Shown in pieces: positions 24,595 to 34,364 of a stretch of DNA of 64,000 nt; position 1 is the stretch's first letter; each line of letters starts with the position of its first letter. A model generated the notes under the pieces. It was given only the letters and a program-made list of their open reading frames with translations, was not told the DNA's origin and ran no database searches. A program made the position numbers and the translations under genes. This DNA is from Paraburkholderia sp. BL9I2N2 (GTDB lineage Bacteria; Pseudomonadota; Gammaproteobacteria; Burkholderiales; Burkholderiaceae): NCBI RefSeq assembly GCF_004339745.1, contig NZ_SMGP01000003.1, positions 682,001-746,000 of the forward strand, given 5' to 3'.

Positions 24595-25326
24595 ATGAAC
24601 AAACCGCACTTCGCCGACATCGCTCGCCACTTGACTGAGGGCATTGCGTCCGGCCGCTATCCGGTCGGCTCGTATCTGCCTACCGAGCTTGAACTGCGCG
24701 ACCACTATCAGACGAGCCGGCATACGATTCGCGCAGCGCTGCATGAATTGCAGCAGTTGGGATTCGTGTCGCGGCGCAAGAACGCGGGAACGCGGGTCGA
24801 ATCGGCGCAGCCGACGAACGAGTTTCGGCCGTCGCTCGCATCGGTGGACGATCTCGTGCAGTTCGGCTCTCAGCACTTGCGTCTGGTGCAATCGACGGAG
24901 GAGATCCTCGCAAGCGGCAGGCTCGCCAAGACTCTGAAATGTTCAGACGGTGCGCGATGGCTGCGCGTTTCGAGCCTGCGCATCGATGGCGACAGGGGGA
25001 GTCCACCGGTCGGTTGGACCGACGTGTATATCGACCCGGCTTATACTGAAGTCGCAGAGGCTGCGCGAGCTCAACCGGACACGCTGATCAGTTCGTTAAT
25101 CGAAGCGCGCTACGGTCGCTGCATCGCGGAGATTCAGCAGGACGTGCACGCCGCGTTGATTTCGCAGGAGATGGCGGAAAGGTTGAAAGTCGAGAAGGGG
25201 AGTGCGGCGCTTGAGATTGTGCGACGATATCTCGACTCCACGGGGGAAACCTTTGAGGTATCGATCAGCGTCCATCCGGCTGAACGCTTCTCGGTTTCGA
25301 TGCGACTGAAGCGCTCGGACGCCTAG
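24595..25326 (+). CDS. GntR-family regulator with UTRA effector domain (HutC type)
   Basis: A 243-residue protein with an N-terminal winged helix at residues 5-70 ('FADIARHLTEGIASGRYPVGSYLPTELELRDHYQTSRHTIRAALHELQQLGFVSRRKNAGTRV'), the textbook GntR motif. The C-terminal UTRA domain ('WLRVSSLRIDGDRGSPPVGWTDVYIDP...LEIVRRYLDSTGETFEVSISVHPAERFSVSMRL') binds a small ligand. It probably represses the lyase-dctA-fumC cluster across the divergent region and itself through ATGTCCGGACAT-type sites. No strong ribosome site precedes the start, so translation may be weak or nearly leaderless. Confidence 0.9.
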   Translation: MNKPHFADIARHLTEGIASGRYPVGSYLPTELELRDHYQTSRHTIRAALHELQQLGFVSRRKNAGTRVESAQPTNEFRPSLASVDDLVQFGSQHLRLVQSTEEILASGRLAKTLKCSDGARWLRVSSLRIDGDRGSPPVGWTDVYIDPAYTEVAEAARAQPDTLISSLIEARYGRCIAEIQQDVHAALISQEMAERLKVEKGSAALEIVRRYLDSTGETFEVSISVHPAERFSVSMRLKRSDA

Positions 25327-25725
25327 CCGTCGCAGGCGTTGTACGGGCGGCGCCGATGAGCCGATCGACCGCATTTTGCGGCCAATTGGCCGCTCCGTTC
25401 TAAACCCGACGCCGACAGCAACGCTTAAGGCAATCGGCAATCGGCGCTCGGTGTCAGCTATGAGTGGGCCATTACTGACGGTGGAAATGTCTCCCATGAA
25501 CGGCAGGCGTGGGTCGAACAGAACCGGTCGTCGTCGGGCTCAGTTCGGCCAGGAAGGGACGCTCGCGGTTGTCAGCATTTCGACGTTCGAACGGCAGTTC
25601 GCCTCCGGGAGGCGTCGCTCAAGCTGCGGTTCGCACCCCGTGCGAGGGATCCTCTTTTTGGCGCTGGCAGGATTCGGCCGACCGACACGCCGCGTGCCGG
25701 CGCTTCGGCCAGAGAACGGTAAACA
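25327..25725. other. Intergenic tract
   Basis: About 400 bp between convergent genes, without a supported gene. Confidence 0.45.
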
Positions 25726-25983
25726 TCAGTTTTGCTGTGTGCCGGATTGAATCGCGGCCTGGCGCTGCGATGACGTTTGCTCAGCCTGCAATTGCGCTTC
25801 AGCATTTTGCAGCCTGATCGGGTAGTCCACATCAACAGACAGCGGGTTGTAGCCGGCTTGTTCGAGATTGGCGAGTTCGGCGCCTACTTGTGCGCGCGTA
25901 AGTGGCGCATCGGCTTGAGCGAACGAAGTAATTGGAGCAGAGGCGAGCAGGGCGAGGGCGGCCGTCACGAAAATCTGTTTCAT
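25726..25983 (-). CDS. DUF4148 periplasmic protein, 85 aa
   Basis: A signal peptide (MKQIFVTAALALLASAPITSFAQA) is followed by 'DAPLTRAQVGAELANLEQAGYNPLSVDVDYPIRLQNAEAQL', the defining DUF4148 motif (LTRxQVxxELxxLExAGYxP). It ends in a Gln/Ser-rich tail. These small exported proteins are highly multiplied in Burkholderia; their function is unknown and they are often near regulators. ATG 25981-25983 was chosen; an adjacent in-frame GTG one codon upstream is possible. Confidence 0.9.
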   Translation of the reverse strand: MKQIFVTAALALLASAPITSFAQADAPLTRAQVGAELANLEQAGYNPLSVDVDYPIRLQNAEAQLQAEQTSSQRQAAIQSGTQQN

Positions 25984-26120
25984 CACATACCTACTTTTTG
26001 GTGTCGGGTCATCTGAAGTACTGCTAGAAGCCTCAAAGTATATGCGCCATAAGCTAGGTATTTTCCCTTATTCGGACAATGCTACATTGCGCAAAGCACA
26101 ATGCTGCGCGCCTACAGACT

Positions 26121-27065
26121 TCAGACGGACCGCAGAAAGGCAGTAGAGACGCCCCGTCGAAGATCTGAGGAGAGGGTGCGCGACCGCGCGATCTCCTTGG
26201 TGAGCTGCTTCACCGTGCGGCACGCCAGCGTCAGTTCGCCGTGAGGGGACATGGCCAGCGCAATGAAGCGCGCCACGGACGGCTCAACCACCATTGACGC
26301 CTGCAACCGGCATTCCTTTTCAAGGTTTGCAATCGCGTAAGGTCCGAGCAACCCGTAGATGCCGCCATCGGCCACGATGTGCCCCTGCAGACTCAACGAG
26401 TCGGCTTCTGCCGCGAAATTCAGGGAGACCTGGTGTTCACCGGCAATTTGTTCGAGCCGGTCGCGCCAGCTGTTAGGGCGGCAGAAGAAAACCAAGGGAA
26501 TCCCGTTAAGCTTCGAGAAAGCAACCGTGGGGTGTTTGGTCAGAGAATCGCCTTCCGCGCCGACCAGGTAGGTCGCTGCCTCAACCAAATACTCGTCACC
26601 GTCTTTCGGCGTGGGGCTATTTCTAAAAAGGATGGCGAGGTCAACACTGCCGTTTTCCAACCACGTATCCAACAAAGCCCCCTGCCCCTCGCGCACCTGT
26701 AACTGCACCTGGGGATAACGTTCTCGAAGGCGATGGTAGAGCGTGCTGACCAGCGGATGGGCGGTGGAAGGCAAGATCCCGAGCCTGACCACGCCAATCG
26801 GTTCTCCCGCGGTACTGCGGATGTCGTTGGACAACTGTTCCGTGCTGGCCAGCCACGTCCTGACGCGCGGGGCGATCCGCGCCCCCAGTTCCGTCAATAT
26901 CACGCCGCGCCCTGTCCGCTGAAACAAGCGGCCGCCGCAGTACTGCTCCAGTTCAACAATCTGGCGGCTGATATGCGGCTGACTGGTTCCGTACGCCACG
27001 GCCGCCTTGCTCAAGCTTCCGAGTTCCGCCGCATCGATGAATAGCTTCCAAGCTGCGTAGTCCAC
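26121..27065 (-). CDS. LysR-type transcriptional regulator
   Basis: A 314-residue protein starting at GTG 27063-27065 (GGAGG upstream). The winged helix is 'WKLFIDAAELGSLSKAAVAYGTSQPHISRQIVELEQYCGGRLFQRTGRGVILTELG' (residues 6-62), followed by the two-lobed effector domain ('GVVRLGILPSTAHPLVSTLYHRLRERYPQVQLQVREGQGALLDTWLENGSVDLAIL'). It diverges from the DapA-like/MFS/porin cluster, with a dyad at 27093-27107 between them, and is therefore its probable activator. The start 'MDYAAWKLFIDAAELGSL' differs slightly from common LysR openings. Confidence 0.9.
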   Translation of the reverse strand: MDYAAWKLFIDAAELGSLSKAAVAYGTSQPHISRQIVELEQYCGGRLFQRTGRGVILTELGARIAPRVRTWLASTEQLSNDIRSTAGEPIGVVRLGILPSTAHPLVSTLYHRLRERYPQVQLQVREGQGALLDTWLENGSVDLAILFRNSPTPKDGDEYLVEAATYLVGAEGDSLTKHPTVAFSKLNGIPLVFFCRPNSWRDRLEQIAGEHQVSLNFAAEADSLSLQGHIVADGGIYGLLGPYAIANLEKECRLQASMVVEPSVARFIALAMSPHGELTLACRTVKQLTKEIARSRTLSSDLRRGVSTAFLRSV

Positions 27066-27092
27066 CGCCCAGCCTCCGACAAGATATGTTGA

Positions 27093-27107
27093 TTCAGTAT
27101 AGCTGAA
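27093..27107. promoter_or_regulatory. LysR-type T-N11-A box candidate
   Basis: TTCAG-TATAG-CTGAA, an interrupted dyad containing T-N11-A, about 28 bp upstream of the LysR start and 140 bp before the divergent lyase gene. Confidence 0.45.
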
Positions 27108-27247
27108 ATGTCTGGTTGAGCAGTTCTAGCATGGGTCGTTCATCCCTACACTGCAACGCATGCACCGTTGTTCCAGCTTGATGCGAAACGAGCAGCGGGC
27201 TCTCCTCTACGGAAAGAGGAGCGGAAAAGCTCACATTTGGAGACGTC

Positions 27248-28171
27248 ATGAAAGCGATCGATCTGCGCGGTTTGGTCCCGGCACCCGTTACCCCCTTCAC
27301 CCGCGATGGAGCGGTGGACCATGCAGCAATTCAAAGACTGGGTTCCTGGCTCGGCAGCATCGAAGGTGTTAAAGGTCTGACGGTGCTCGGGCACGCTGGC
27401 GAAGGCACGTTCATGACGCAGAAAGAACAGGCTCAAGTTATCGAAAGTTTTGTTAAGTCCGTCGACGGCAAGATTCCGGTCATCGCCGGTATCACACTCG
27501 AAGGTACGCAAGTCGCAGTCGATGAAGCGAAGCGAGCGGTGGAAGCCGGCGCTTCGGCCGGTCTGGTGTATCCGTCGCACGGCTGGCTGCGCTTTGGGTA
27601 CCAGAAGGGTGCACCGCAAGACCGCTACCGCGCCATCCACGAAGGCAGCGGTCTGCCGCTCATCCTGTTCCAGTACCCGGATGCCACCAAGGCGACCTAC
27701 AACCTCGAAACGCAGCTGGAGATCGCCGCACAACCGGGCGTGTTTGCAATGAAAAACGGCGTGCGCAATATGCGTCGCTGGGATGTTGAGATCCCCATCA
27801 TCCGTCGCGAGCGTCCGGAACTGCAAATCCTGACCTGCCATGACGAATATCTGCTGCACACGATGTTCGACGTTGACGGTGCTCTCGTCGGCTACGGCGG
27901 CCTGGCTCCCGAACCGCTCATTGAGCTGATCAAAGCAGGCAAGGCGAAAGACTACCAGGCCGCGCGCGCGATCCACGATCGCCTGCTGCCCGTGACGCGT
28001 AACGTGTACCACCGTGGCTCGCACATGGAAGGCACCGTGGCACTCAAGCATGGCCTCGTGGCCCGCGGCATTCTCGAGCACGCCACGGTGCGCTCGCCGT
28101 TGCTGCCGCTCGCGGAAGGCGCAGACGTTGAAATCGCCGACGCACTTCGCTCGGCAGGCCTCGTCGACTGA
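27248..28171 (+). CDS. Dihydrodipicolinate synthase/N-acetylneuraminate lyase family protein
   Basis: A 307-residue TIM barrel starting MKAIDLRGLVPAPVTPFTRDGAVDHAAI. 'LGHAGEGTFMTQKEQ' matches the phosphate/pyruvate-binding GxxGE turn of the family, 'LILFQYPDATKATY' contains the catalytic Tyr, and 'VFAMKNGVRN' the Schiff-base Lys. Family reactions are class I aldol cleavage, condensation or dehydration of 2-oxo acids with a pyruvate-type Lys adduct. It is the first gene of a cluster with an MFS carrier and a porin, so a catabolic 2-oxo-acid aldolase or dehydratase is more likely than lysine synthesis. Substrate unknown. Confidence 0.9.
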   Translation: MKAIDLRGLVPAPVTPFTRDGAVDHAAIQRLGSWLGSIEGVKGLTVLGHAGEGTFMTQKEQAQVIESFVKSVDGKIPVIAGITLEGTQVAVDEAKRAVEAGASAGLVYPSHGWLRFGYQKGAPQDRYRAIHEGSGLPLILFQYPDATKATYNLETQLEIAAQPGVFAMKNGVRNMRRWDVEIPIIRRERPELQILTCHDEYLLHTMFDVDGALVGYGGLAPEPLIELIKAGKAKDYQAARAIHDRLLPVTRNVYHRGSHMEGTVALKHGLVARGILEHATVRSPLLPLAEGADVEIADALRSAGLVD

Positions 28172-28411
28172 CGCGGAAGCTGCGTATTTGTAGCCGTTAT
28201 GACGATAGCGAAGCGTTGCCCCGCTTTGCTATCCGCTTTAAGCCGTAACGGCGACGCACGAAACCCCCGTTTCAACGCGTCGCTCATAACAGGATCGGGA
28301 AACGACCAAACAGGCTCCAGCGTCGCGACACAACAAGAAAGAAACGCGACCGGTGCTTCAAAACAAGAAGAAATCCGAGGGCCCATAAAATGCAGCTTTT
28401 CAGGAGACAGC

Positions 28412-29854
28412 ATGAACACCCCTTCGACCGCCTATGGCGTCGGCGTTGGTCAATCCCCGAGCGAAACGCGCCCCGTGAGTGAGCAATTGCGTGCGGCAAA
28501 CCTGCTGTTTCGCATCGAGAACGTGCCGTTCTGCAAGTGGCACACGAAGGCACGCATCATTATGGGCAGCGCGACCCTCTTTGACGCATTCGACGCCCTC
28601 TCGCTTGCTTTCGTGCTGCCTGTGCTGGTGGGTCTCTGGCATCTTTCTCCCGGCCAGATCGGCGTGCTGATCGCCTCAGGCTATCTCGGGCAAGTCGTAG
28701 GCGCGTTGGTGTTCGGCTGGCTTGCTGAGCGCGTCGGTCGCGTGCCTAGTGCAACGGTAACAGTCGGTGTGATGTCGGCCATGAGCGTCGTATGTGCTTT
28801 CACCGGCAGCTTCCATATGCTGTTCTTGATGCGTTTTCTGCAAGGCATCGGCGTGGGCGGAGAAGTGCCCGTGGCGGCCACGTACATCAACGAGCTGTCG
28901 CAAGCACATGGTCGAGGCCGTTTCTTTATTTTGTACGAACTCATTTTCCCGCTGGGTCTGCTTGCAGCCGCGCAGTTGGGTGCGTTCATCGTCCCCCGCT
29001 TCGGCTGGGAGTATATGTTCCTCATAGGTGGACTTCCCGGAATCGTGGTCGCGATCCTGATCGCGCGCCTTCCAGAATCGCCGCGCTGGCTCATTTCGAA
29101 GGGGCGTTTCGATAAAGCTGAACGCATCATCGAGCGGCTGGAGGCAAGCACGCCGAAGCGCAGCCTCGACACGCAGACGCAGAAAGCCGAGGTCGACGAG
29201 CGCGTGGTGAGCCTCCTGAACGGCCTGCAGTCGAAGCAGAAGGGATCGTGGAAGGAACTCTTCTCGCCGTTCTACCGTGGGCGCACCATCATAGTGTGGT
29301 TACTCTGGGCGACGTCTTACTTTGTCGCGAACGGCATCAACAACTGGCTGCCCAGCCTCTATAAGACGGTCTACCATCTGCCGCTGCAAGAGTCGCTTCA
29401 CATGGCGTCCATCTCGAACGTCCTGAGCACGTGTGGGGTGCTTGCCTGCGCGTTGTTAATTGATCGTGTCGGGCGCCGGCGGTGGGCAATGGCCTGTTTC
29501 ATCATCAGCGGCATTCTGCTCGCCGCACTGGGTATTCATGGCGCTGGCAGCGCGTGGTCAGTGATGTTCTTGGGATCGTCGGCCTACGCGGTAATGGCAA
29601 CCACGACTGTACTGCTGTACCTGTACACCCCTGAAATCTATCCGACCCGGATGCGCGCGATCGGTACGGGCCTCGCGACGTCCTGGCTGCGAGCCGCTTC
29701 TGCTGCCGCGCCCGCGATCGTCGGCGTCGTATTAACAGGGAAAGGTATCGCTGCGGTATTCATCCTGTTCGCTGTGGTCAGCGCAGTGGGCTTCTTCGTG
29801 GCTTCGCGAATGGTGGAGACGACCAATCGCGCGCTCGAAGAGATCTCCCCGTAA
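28412..29854 (+). CDS. MFS transporter, sugar/aromatic-acid:proton symporter type
   Basis: A 480-residue, 12-segment permease. The N-terminal 45-residue cytoplasmic tail leads to 'HTKARIIMGSATLFDAFDALSLAFVLPVLVGLWHLSPGQIGVLIASGYLGQVVGALVFGWLAERVGRV', which contains the conserved DAFD and G-x-L-A-E-R-x-G-R loop. A second 'LPESPRWLISKGRFDKAERIIERLEA' motif is typical of the sugar-porter/AAHS groups. It probably imports the substrate of the adjacent lyase. CAGGAGACAG precedes ATG 28412; the longer open frame to its left is not protein-like. A stem-loop follows the stop. Confidence 0.9.
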   Translation: MNTPSTAYGVGVGQSPSETRPVSEQLRAANLLFRIENVPFCKWHTKARIIMGSATLFDAFDALSLAFVLPVLVGLWHLSPGQIGVLIASGYLGQVVGALVFGWLAERVGRVPSATVTVGVMSAMSVVCAFTGSFHMLFLMRFLQGIGVGGEVPVAATYINELSQAHGRGRFFILYELIFPLGLLAAAQLGAFIVPRFGWEYMFLIGGLPGIVVAILIARLPESPRWLISKGRFDKAERIIERLEASTPKRSLDTQTQKAEVDERVVSLLNGLQSKQKGSWKELFSPFYRGRTIIVWLLWATSYFVANGINNWLPSLYKTVYHLPLQESLHMASISNVLSTCGVLACALLIDRVGRRRWAMACFIISGILLAALGIHGAGSAWSVMFLGSSAYAVMATTTVLLYLYTPEIYPTRMRAIGTGLATSWLRAASAAAPAIVGVVLTGKGIAAVFILFAVVSAVGFFVASRMVETTNRALEEISP

Positions 29855-29873
29855 CCGCTCGGATTCCTTGTCG

Positions 29874-29906
29874 CTCCTTCTCCTGGTATTGAACCAAGGG
29901 AAGGAG
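29874..29906 (+). terminator. Stem-loop after the MFS gene
   Basis: CTCCTTC (29874-29880) pairs with GAAGGAG (29900-29906), with an inner TGGT/ACCA pairing. No T-run follows, so it may be an attenuating or mRNA-stabilising hairpin rather than a strong terminator before the porin gene. Confidence 0.4.
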
Positions 29907-30045
29907 GCTCCTCGGTCGCAACACAACCTTTAATTTCAGCGCGACACGTTCGCAGATAGCGACAACGCTCCAAGACACTCTGTTCGTACTACTGATCGGA
30001 TGTCAGTGGAAGCTGAATATAACAAGATGGATGGAGACAACCGAA

Positions 30046-31119
30046 ATGAAAAAGGTACAACGGGTCATGGCCTGCGCCTCATTGCGGAAGGTTGCTGGCA
30101 CACTTGGCGTAGCAGCGATGCTAAGCTCCGGCCTCGCATTGACCTCTGTCAAAGCCCGCGCAGATAGTGGTTCCCAAGTCCAACTGTATGGGATTGTTGG
30201 CACCTATGTCGGCAGTGTCAAACGTAGTGACACGCCGCAATCCACAGTACTCATGGGCAGCGGCGGATTGACCACTTCGTTCTGGGGAATCCGCGGCAAG
30301 GAAGATCTGGGGGGTGGCGTTAGCGCCATCTTCGCTCTTGAGAGCTTCTTCCAGCCTCAAAACGGCGCGCAGGGCCGCAATGCGACAGACCCGTTCTTTT
30401 CACGCAATGCGTACGTGGGCTTTCAAGGCGACTTCGGTCAGTTGACGTTCGGGCGCCATAGAAATCCGACCTATACGGCCGAATCCCTCATCAACCCGTT
30501 CAGTTCGTCCACGGTCTTTTCGCCGCTCATCCTTCAGACGTTCGTGACCAACTACGGCGGCACGATCATCGGCGATACGGTGTGGAATAACACCGCCAAG
30601 TACACAACGCCAGACTTTAAAGGTTTCGGCGCAACGGTGATCTATGGCCTCGGTGGCGTTGCGGGGTCGCCCGGCGTCGGTAACCTCGGCGTTCACCTGA
30701 ATTATCAAGGTCACGGGCTTACGGCCGTGCTCTCTGGCCAGCGTGTACGGTACACCGCAGCGGGGCCGGTCGGCGCGCAGTACGCCTACCTCGCGGGCGC
30801 AGCGTACGACTTCAAGGTCGTGACGCTTTATGGCGCGTGGGCGATGACAAGTGACGTGAGTACGCCAACAGGCAGCCACACGTACGAGGCGGGTTTTTCC
30901 ATCCCGTTCACACCGGCCGATTTCCTGCTCGCCGAGTGGGCGCGGACGCAACGGTCGGGACCGACCCCTGCGACCAACGGCTTTCGCAATACGGCGTCTC
31001 TCGGCTATGACCACCTTCTCTCGAAGCGGACAGACATCTACGCGATTTACACCTACGACAAACTGAGCGCTCGTCCCACCGGCAACACCTTTGCGGTCGG
31101 CGTTCGACACACGTTCTAG
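30046..31119 (+). CDS. Gram-negative porin (general diffusion type)
   Basis: A 357-residue outer-membrane protein. The signal peptide runs MKKVQRVMACASLRKVAGTL to the ARA cleavage site, and the mature chain starts DSGSQVQLYGIVGTYVGSVKRSD. 'FWGIRGKEDLGGGVSAIFALESFF', 'FSRNAYVGFQGDFGQLTFGRHRNPTY' and the terminal strand 'NTFAVGVRHTF' with C-terminal Phe are hallmarks of Burkholderia/Neisseria porins (Porin_4, OmpC-like). It allows passive entry of small solutes and is positioned with a lyase and an inner-membrane carrier, suggesting substrate-specific uptake. ATG 30046 is preferred because GGAG is 9 bp upstream; an in-frame ATG at 30031 is too close to that site. Confidence 0.93.
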   Translation: MKKVQRVMACASLRKVAGTLGVAAMLSSGLALTSVKARADSGSQVQLYGIVGTYVGSVKRSDTPQSTVLMGSGGLTTSFWGIRGKEDLGGGVSAIFALESFFQPQNGAQGRNATDPFFSRNAYVGFQGDFGQLTFGRHRNPTYTAESLINPFSSSTVFSPLILQTFVTNYGGTIIGDTVWNNTAKYTTPDFKGFGATVIYGLGGVAGSPGVGNLGVHLNYQGHGLTAVLSGQRVRYTAAGPVGAQYAYLAGAAYDFKVVTLYGAWAMTSDVSTPTGSHTYEAGFSIPFTPADFLLAEWARTQRSGPTPATNGFRNTASLGYDHLLSKRTDIYAIYTYDKLSARPTGNTFAVGVRHTF

Positions 31120-31412
31120 TTTCGGGCCTGGTCGGTGAACAGCTCCTCGATTGGAGGCAGTGGACGATTCCAGCGGGTCCCCGAAGCACCCTGCAGGCGG
31201 GGAAGCGCCTTCGATGAGCCTGCACCGAGATGGCGAGTGCTCGGTCGGTGCTAACTCTGCCCGCGAGTGGCGGTCGTACCCTCAGAAGCGGCCGTTCTTC
31301 TTAGATGAGGCAGAACGGCGGCTTAGGGTCGAACTGGGCCGTTCAAAGTAACTTTGCCGAGCCTTCACGGGCGGCGATAGTTCAGGGGGGGGAATGACAG
31401 GCGCAAGGCCTG

Positions 31413-32171
31413 TCAGATATGGATACCTATCACGGCGCTGCCACGTTCAATTGTTCGCGGCGCAATAGCGGAGAGGACAAACGCTTGCTCAGAAAACGGA
31501 CGGATCTTGGGTGACCTCAGTGAAACGATGCCAGGCGCAAAGCGTGTGGCGAGCTGTTTGCGATAGAGTGAGGCGCGTATCAAGTGTCGCTTGAGCGCGA
31601 AGTGCTGCCGGATCGGACCGAAGCTCGATAAGAAAGCCTGTGTGCGTTCAGGATCGCGGAAGCCGCGCATGCGTCGCTCGCGTTCGCGCGTCGGCTGATG
31701 ACTGTTTTCCGCCCGGTCATTGACCCGCGCGCTGGCTTTGACGAAGACGTGCTTGACGTGGGCAAGTTCGGGAATCTCGGCTTTCGCCGCCGGATAGCTG
31801 CGCAACTGGTCGGTCACGATCTTGCGCGGTGCCTCACCACACGAGGCAAGCACGCGCTTGAAAAACCGCTTCGCTGTCGACGGCGCGCCACAACAGGTAA
31901 GGCCCGCCGCGCAACGTCACAAATACTTCGTCAAGGTGCGACGTGGTGCCGGGCCTGCGACGCGCCGCTTTCACACGGCGTGCGAGGCCAGCACCGAACT
32001 TATCGCACCAGCTTCGGACCGTTTCGTAGCTGACGATAACCCCGCGCTCGAACAGCAGTTCTCGATATCACGCAGGCTGAGCTGAAACCTGAAATACCAG
32101 CGTACCGCGCAACTGATGATCGCCGCCGGAAAGCGATGGCCGCGGTAAAGCGATTTTGCATTCTTCATCAT
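31413..32171 (-). pseudogene. IS6-family transposase, frameshifted and internally deleted
   Basis: The N-terminus MMKNAKSLYRGHRFPAAIIS plus 'FQLSLRDIE' is IS6-like, then shifts frame to 'LLFERGVIVSYETVRSWCDKFGAGLARRVKAARRRPGTTSHLDEVFVTLRGG'. A deletion of about 20 codons precedes 'LASCGEAPRKIVTDQLRSYPAAKAEIPE', and 'NDRAENSHQPTRERERRMRGFR' follows. The DDE residues are recognisable at HLDEVF and VTDQLRSY, with the Glu in 'RAENSHQPT'. The gene cannot produce a full transposase. Confidence 0.85.
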
Positions 32172-32212
32172 CCGATCTTACTCGACCATCTCTGCAACGT
32201 GACAGTGCACCT
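31434..32212. mobile_element. Degenerate IS6-family insertion sequence
   Basis: The broken transposase is bracketed by an imperfect inverted repeat: GGTGCACTGTCACGTTGC (minus strand, ending at 32212) and GGCGCTGCCACGTTC from 31434. The boundaries are estimates because the right repeat is degraded. Confidence 0.55.
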
Positions 32213-32422
32213 GAAGGGCTTCTTGCGCTCGCATCGCTCGAATAGCGCAAGCTGGACGCATCTAACTTGATTGACCCGACCGCCAACCTCGCCCTTAGCC
32301 GCGAAAATCGAGTTTCCACACGCCCTCGGCCAGCTTCGGCCGTTCGCGAGTCTTCAGTGAATGGCTGCTTTCTAGAGGATGGCATTGTCGGGCAGAAAAG
32401 CGAACCGTTTGGCGACGGCGAT

Positions 32423-33301
32423 TTATTTGCGAGCGTCCTTATCTGCGTAATGGGTTTCACGACCGATGCAGTGGACTAAAAATTCCATGACAGCCTTGAT
32501 CGCTGGCGTTCGACGCAGGTCAGGGTAGGTCACAAGCCAAAGCCCGGTTTCGGGCGGCTCGGATCCAATGTCAAGTCTGACCAGTTCAGCGTCGCTATCG
32601 CCGATCATCGTAGGCAGGACCGCAACCCCGACGCCGTTGCGTACGGCCATCTGCTGCCCAACCACATCGCTCGTTTCGAATACGATGGGCCGTCCGTCGA
32701 TATTTTTGCGTAACCACTTTTGATGTTTCACATGGTCCAACGACGAGTCATAAACGATGAACTCCCATCGCGCAGAAGGGCGAGCCGCATATGCATGGCT
32801 GGCATACAGACCAAATCGGACCGTGCCTATGCGTCGCGCAACGAGACTGCCTTCCTCTGGCTTGACCATGCGAACGGCAATATCTGCGACGCCTCGATCC
32901 AGCGGCGCTATGTCGGGAGATCCCTCCATCACGATCTTCAAGGCCGGATGCGATTCCCGGAACACACGTATGTGTGGCGCGATGCAGTAGCTACCAACCG
33001 TAGGCGGCACGCTGATGCGGACCGTTCCGCACAGCGCGGATGACGCCCGCAATGCGTATGCTTCAACTGTCTGAGCGCCTTGGGCCATCGATCGGGCCAG
33101 CATTGCGATGGCTTTTCCATCCTCGGTCAAACGGGTGCTACGGGGAAGTCGATGAATCAATTTCAATCCGAGCGCCGACTCTAACGACATTACACGCCGC
33201 CCAACCGTGGCGTGTTCGACCGACAGTTCGCTGGCGGCGCCTGAGAGTGTTCCGGTGTGCGCAAGTACCAGAAGGTACTGCAGATCTTGCCAGTCGAACA
33301 T
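32423..33301 (-). CDS. LysR-type transcriptional regulator
   Basis: A 292-residue protein with the winged helix 'MFDWQDLQYLLVLAHTGTLSGAASELSVEHATVGRRVMSLESALGLKLIHRLPRSTRLTEDGKAI', and an effector domain starting 'GTVRISVPPTVGSYCIAPHIRVFRESHPALKIVMEGSPDIAPLDRGVADIAVRM'. The VGRRV helix belongs to the subgroup with a WQDLQYLL opening. It diverges from the NIPSNAP gene at 33418 with a 116-bp gap and probably regulates it. No strong ribosome site is visible before ATG 33299-33301. Confidence 0.9.
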   Translation of the reverse strand: MFDWQDLQYLLVLAHTGTLSGAASELSVEHATVGRRVMSLESALGLKLIHRLPRSTRLTEDGKAIAMLARSMAQGAQTVEAYALRASSALCGTVRISVPPTVGSYCIAPHIRVFRESHPALKIVMEGSPDIAPLDRGVADIAVRMVKPEEGSLVARRIGTVRFGLYASHAYAARPSARWEFIVYDSSLDHVKHQKWLRKNIDGRPIVFETSDVVGQQMAVRNGVGVAVLPTMIGDSDAELVRLDIGSEPPETGLWLVTYPDLRRTPAIKAVMEFLVHCIGRETHYADKDARK

Positions 33302-33417
33302 AGCTATTTTTTAACAGAGTTTGTGAACCGATGAGGAATTCCCAAGGGACCAAGGCAAGTCTAGCCTCCTTTGTAGCGGTCGTCTGATGACCCTTCACGG
33401 ACTCAGGAGAATTTGAC

Positions 33418-34029
33418 ATGTTCTACGAACTGGTTACCTTGTCGTCGCATATTCTGAAGCTGCCGGAGGTGATCGCGAATGCGGAGGTTTACCTCAATCA
33501 TCCCAAAACTGCGGGGTGCTGGCTTGGCACATGGACTTCGGAGAACGGGCGACTAGGCAGCGTGCGTATTCTGCGAAGGTTCGTCGATGCCGGGGAACTG
33601 TCTCAGGAACGAACGCGTGCGTTACATCATGCCAACCCGTTCGGGGCGGCCAACGGCACGTGTACGATTGAGATGGAGAGCTACGCCGGCTTTCCTTTCC
33701 TTCCCCCCGTCGAGGCGGGTTCGTTCGGCAGGTACTACGAGTTTCGTACCTACTGGCTAAGACCAGGTGGACTGGCGCCTACTATTGAGGCGTGGGAGGC
33801 CGCGATGCCTGAACGGTCAAAACGGTCCCGTCTGACAGTCAACATGTACGCGCTTGACGGCGTGCCGCGGATCACGCACATATGGCCTTGGGAAAGCCTG
33901 GATGAACGCATCGCGATACGTGCAAAGTCTTTCGCTGATGGAATCTGGCCACCTAAAGGCGGGCCTGAGAATTTCTATGAGGCGACGTCCACTATCTGGA
34001 TACCGACCATCAATTCGCCATTGCGGTGA
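33418..34029 (+). CDS. NIPSNAP-family protein, 203 aa
   Basis: MFYELVTLSSHILKLPEVIANAEVYL opens a first ferredoxin-like alpha/beta barrel domain. 'FGRYYEFRTYWLRPGGLAPTIEAWEAAMPERSKRSRLTVNMYALDGVPRITHIWPWESLDERIAIRAKSFADGIWPPKGGPENF' is the canonical NIPSNAP domain (ExRTYxLxPG...). Function is not established; in bacteria such proteins often accompany aromatic-degradation or carbonyl-metabolism genes. AGGAGAATTTGAC precedes the start. It is a single gene with a divergent LysR regulator. Confidence 0.88.
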   Translation: MFYELVTLSSHILKLPEVIANAEVYLNHPKTAGCWLGTWTSENGRLGSVRILRRFVDAGELSQERTRALHHANPFGAANGTCTIEMESYAGFPFLPPVEAGSFGRYYEFRTYWLRPGGLAPTIEAWEAAMPERSKRSRLTVNMYALDGVPRITHIWPWESLDERIAIRAKSFADGIWPPKGGPENFYEATSTIWIPTINSPLR

Positions 34030-34364
34030 GTTGGGCCTGGCAATTTTCTCTCCGAAAAAGCGGACGTTGACCAGTTCACGACGATGGGCTGCAACGGGTC
34101 GCGTGTTGTCGATCGAGACCGAGGGAGGTCGAGCCGCCGATGCGGTTCGTATGAGGCGGTGCGCGGCTACAAACAGTCACAAACCATTCCAAAAGCGCGA
34201 CCTACCGAACGTCTCATTGGCTGCGGTCAACCGTCGCTGGCGAGAGCTGCGAGTAGCGCCGCTGGCGTCCGAGCCCCCCGGGCCTATGATCTTGCATCTG
34301 CGAAGTCCAGAGCCAAGTGTCCCTAATAGGATGATATACGGCACTCCAGCTCATCAGGGGGAAC
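34030..34364. other. Intergenic tract
   Basis: About 330 bp downstream of the NIPSNAP gene, with no supported gene. Confidence 0.45.

Noticed and set aside
30400..31110. 236-codon frame antisense to the porin gene
   Set aside because: A mirror of porin codon structure without domains or start signals.
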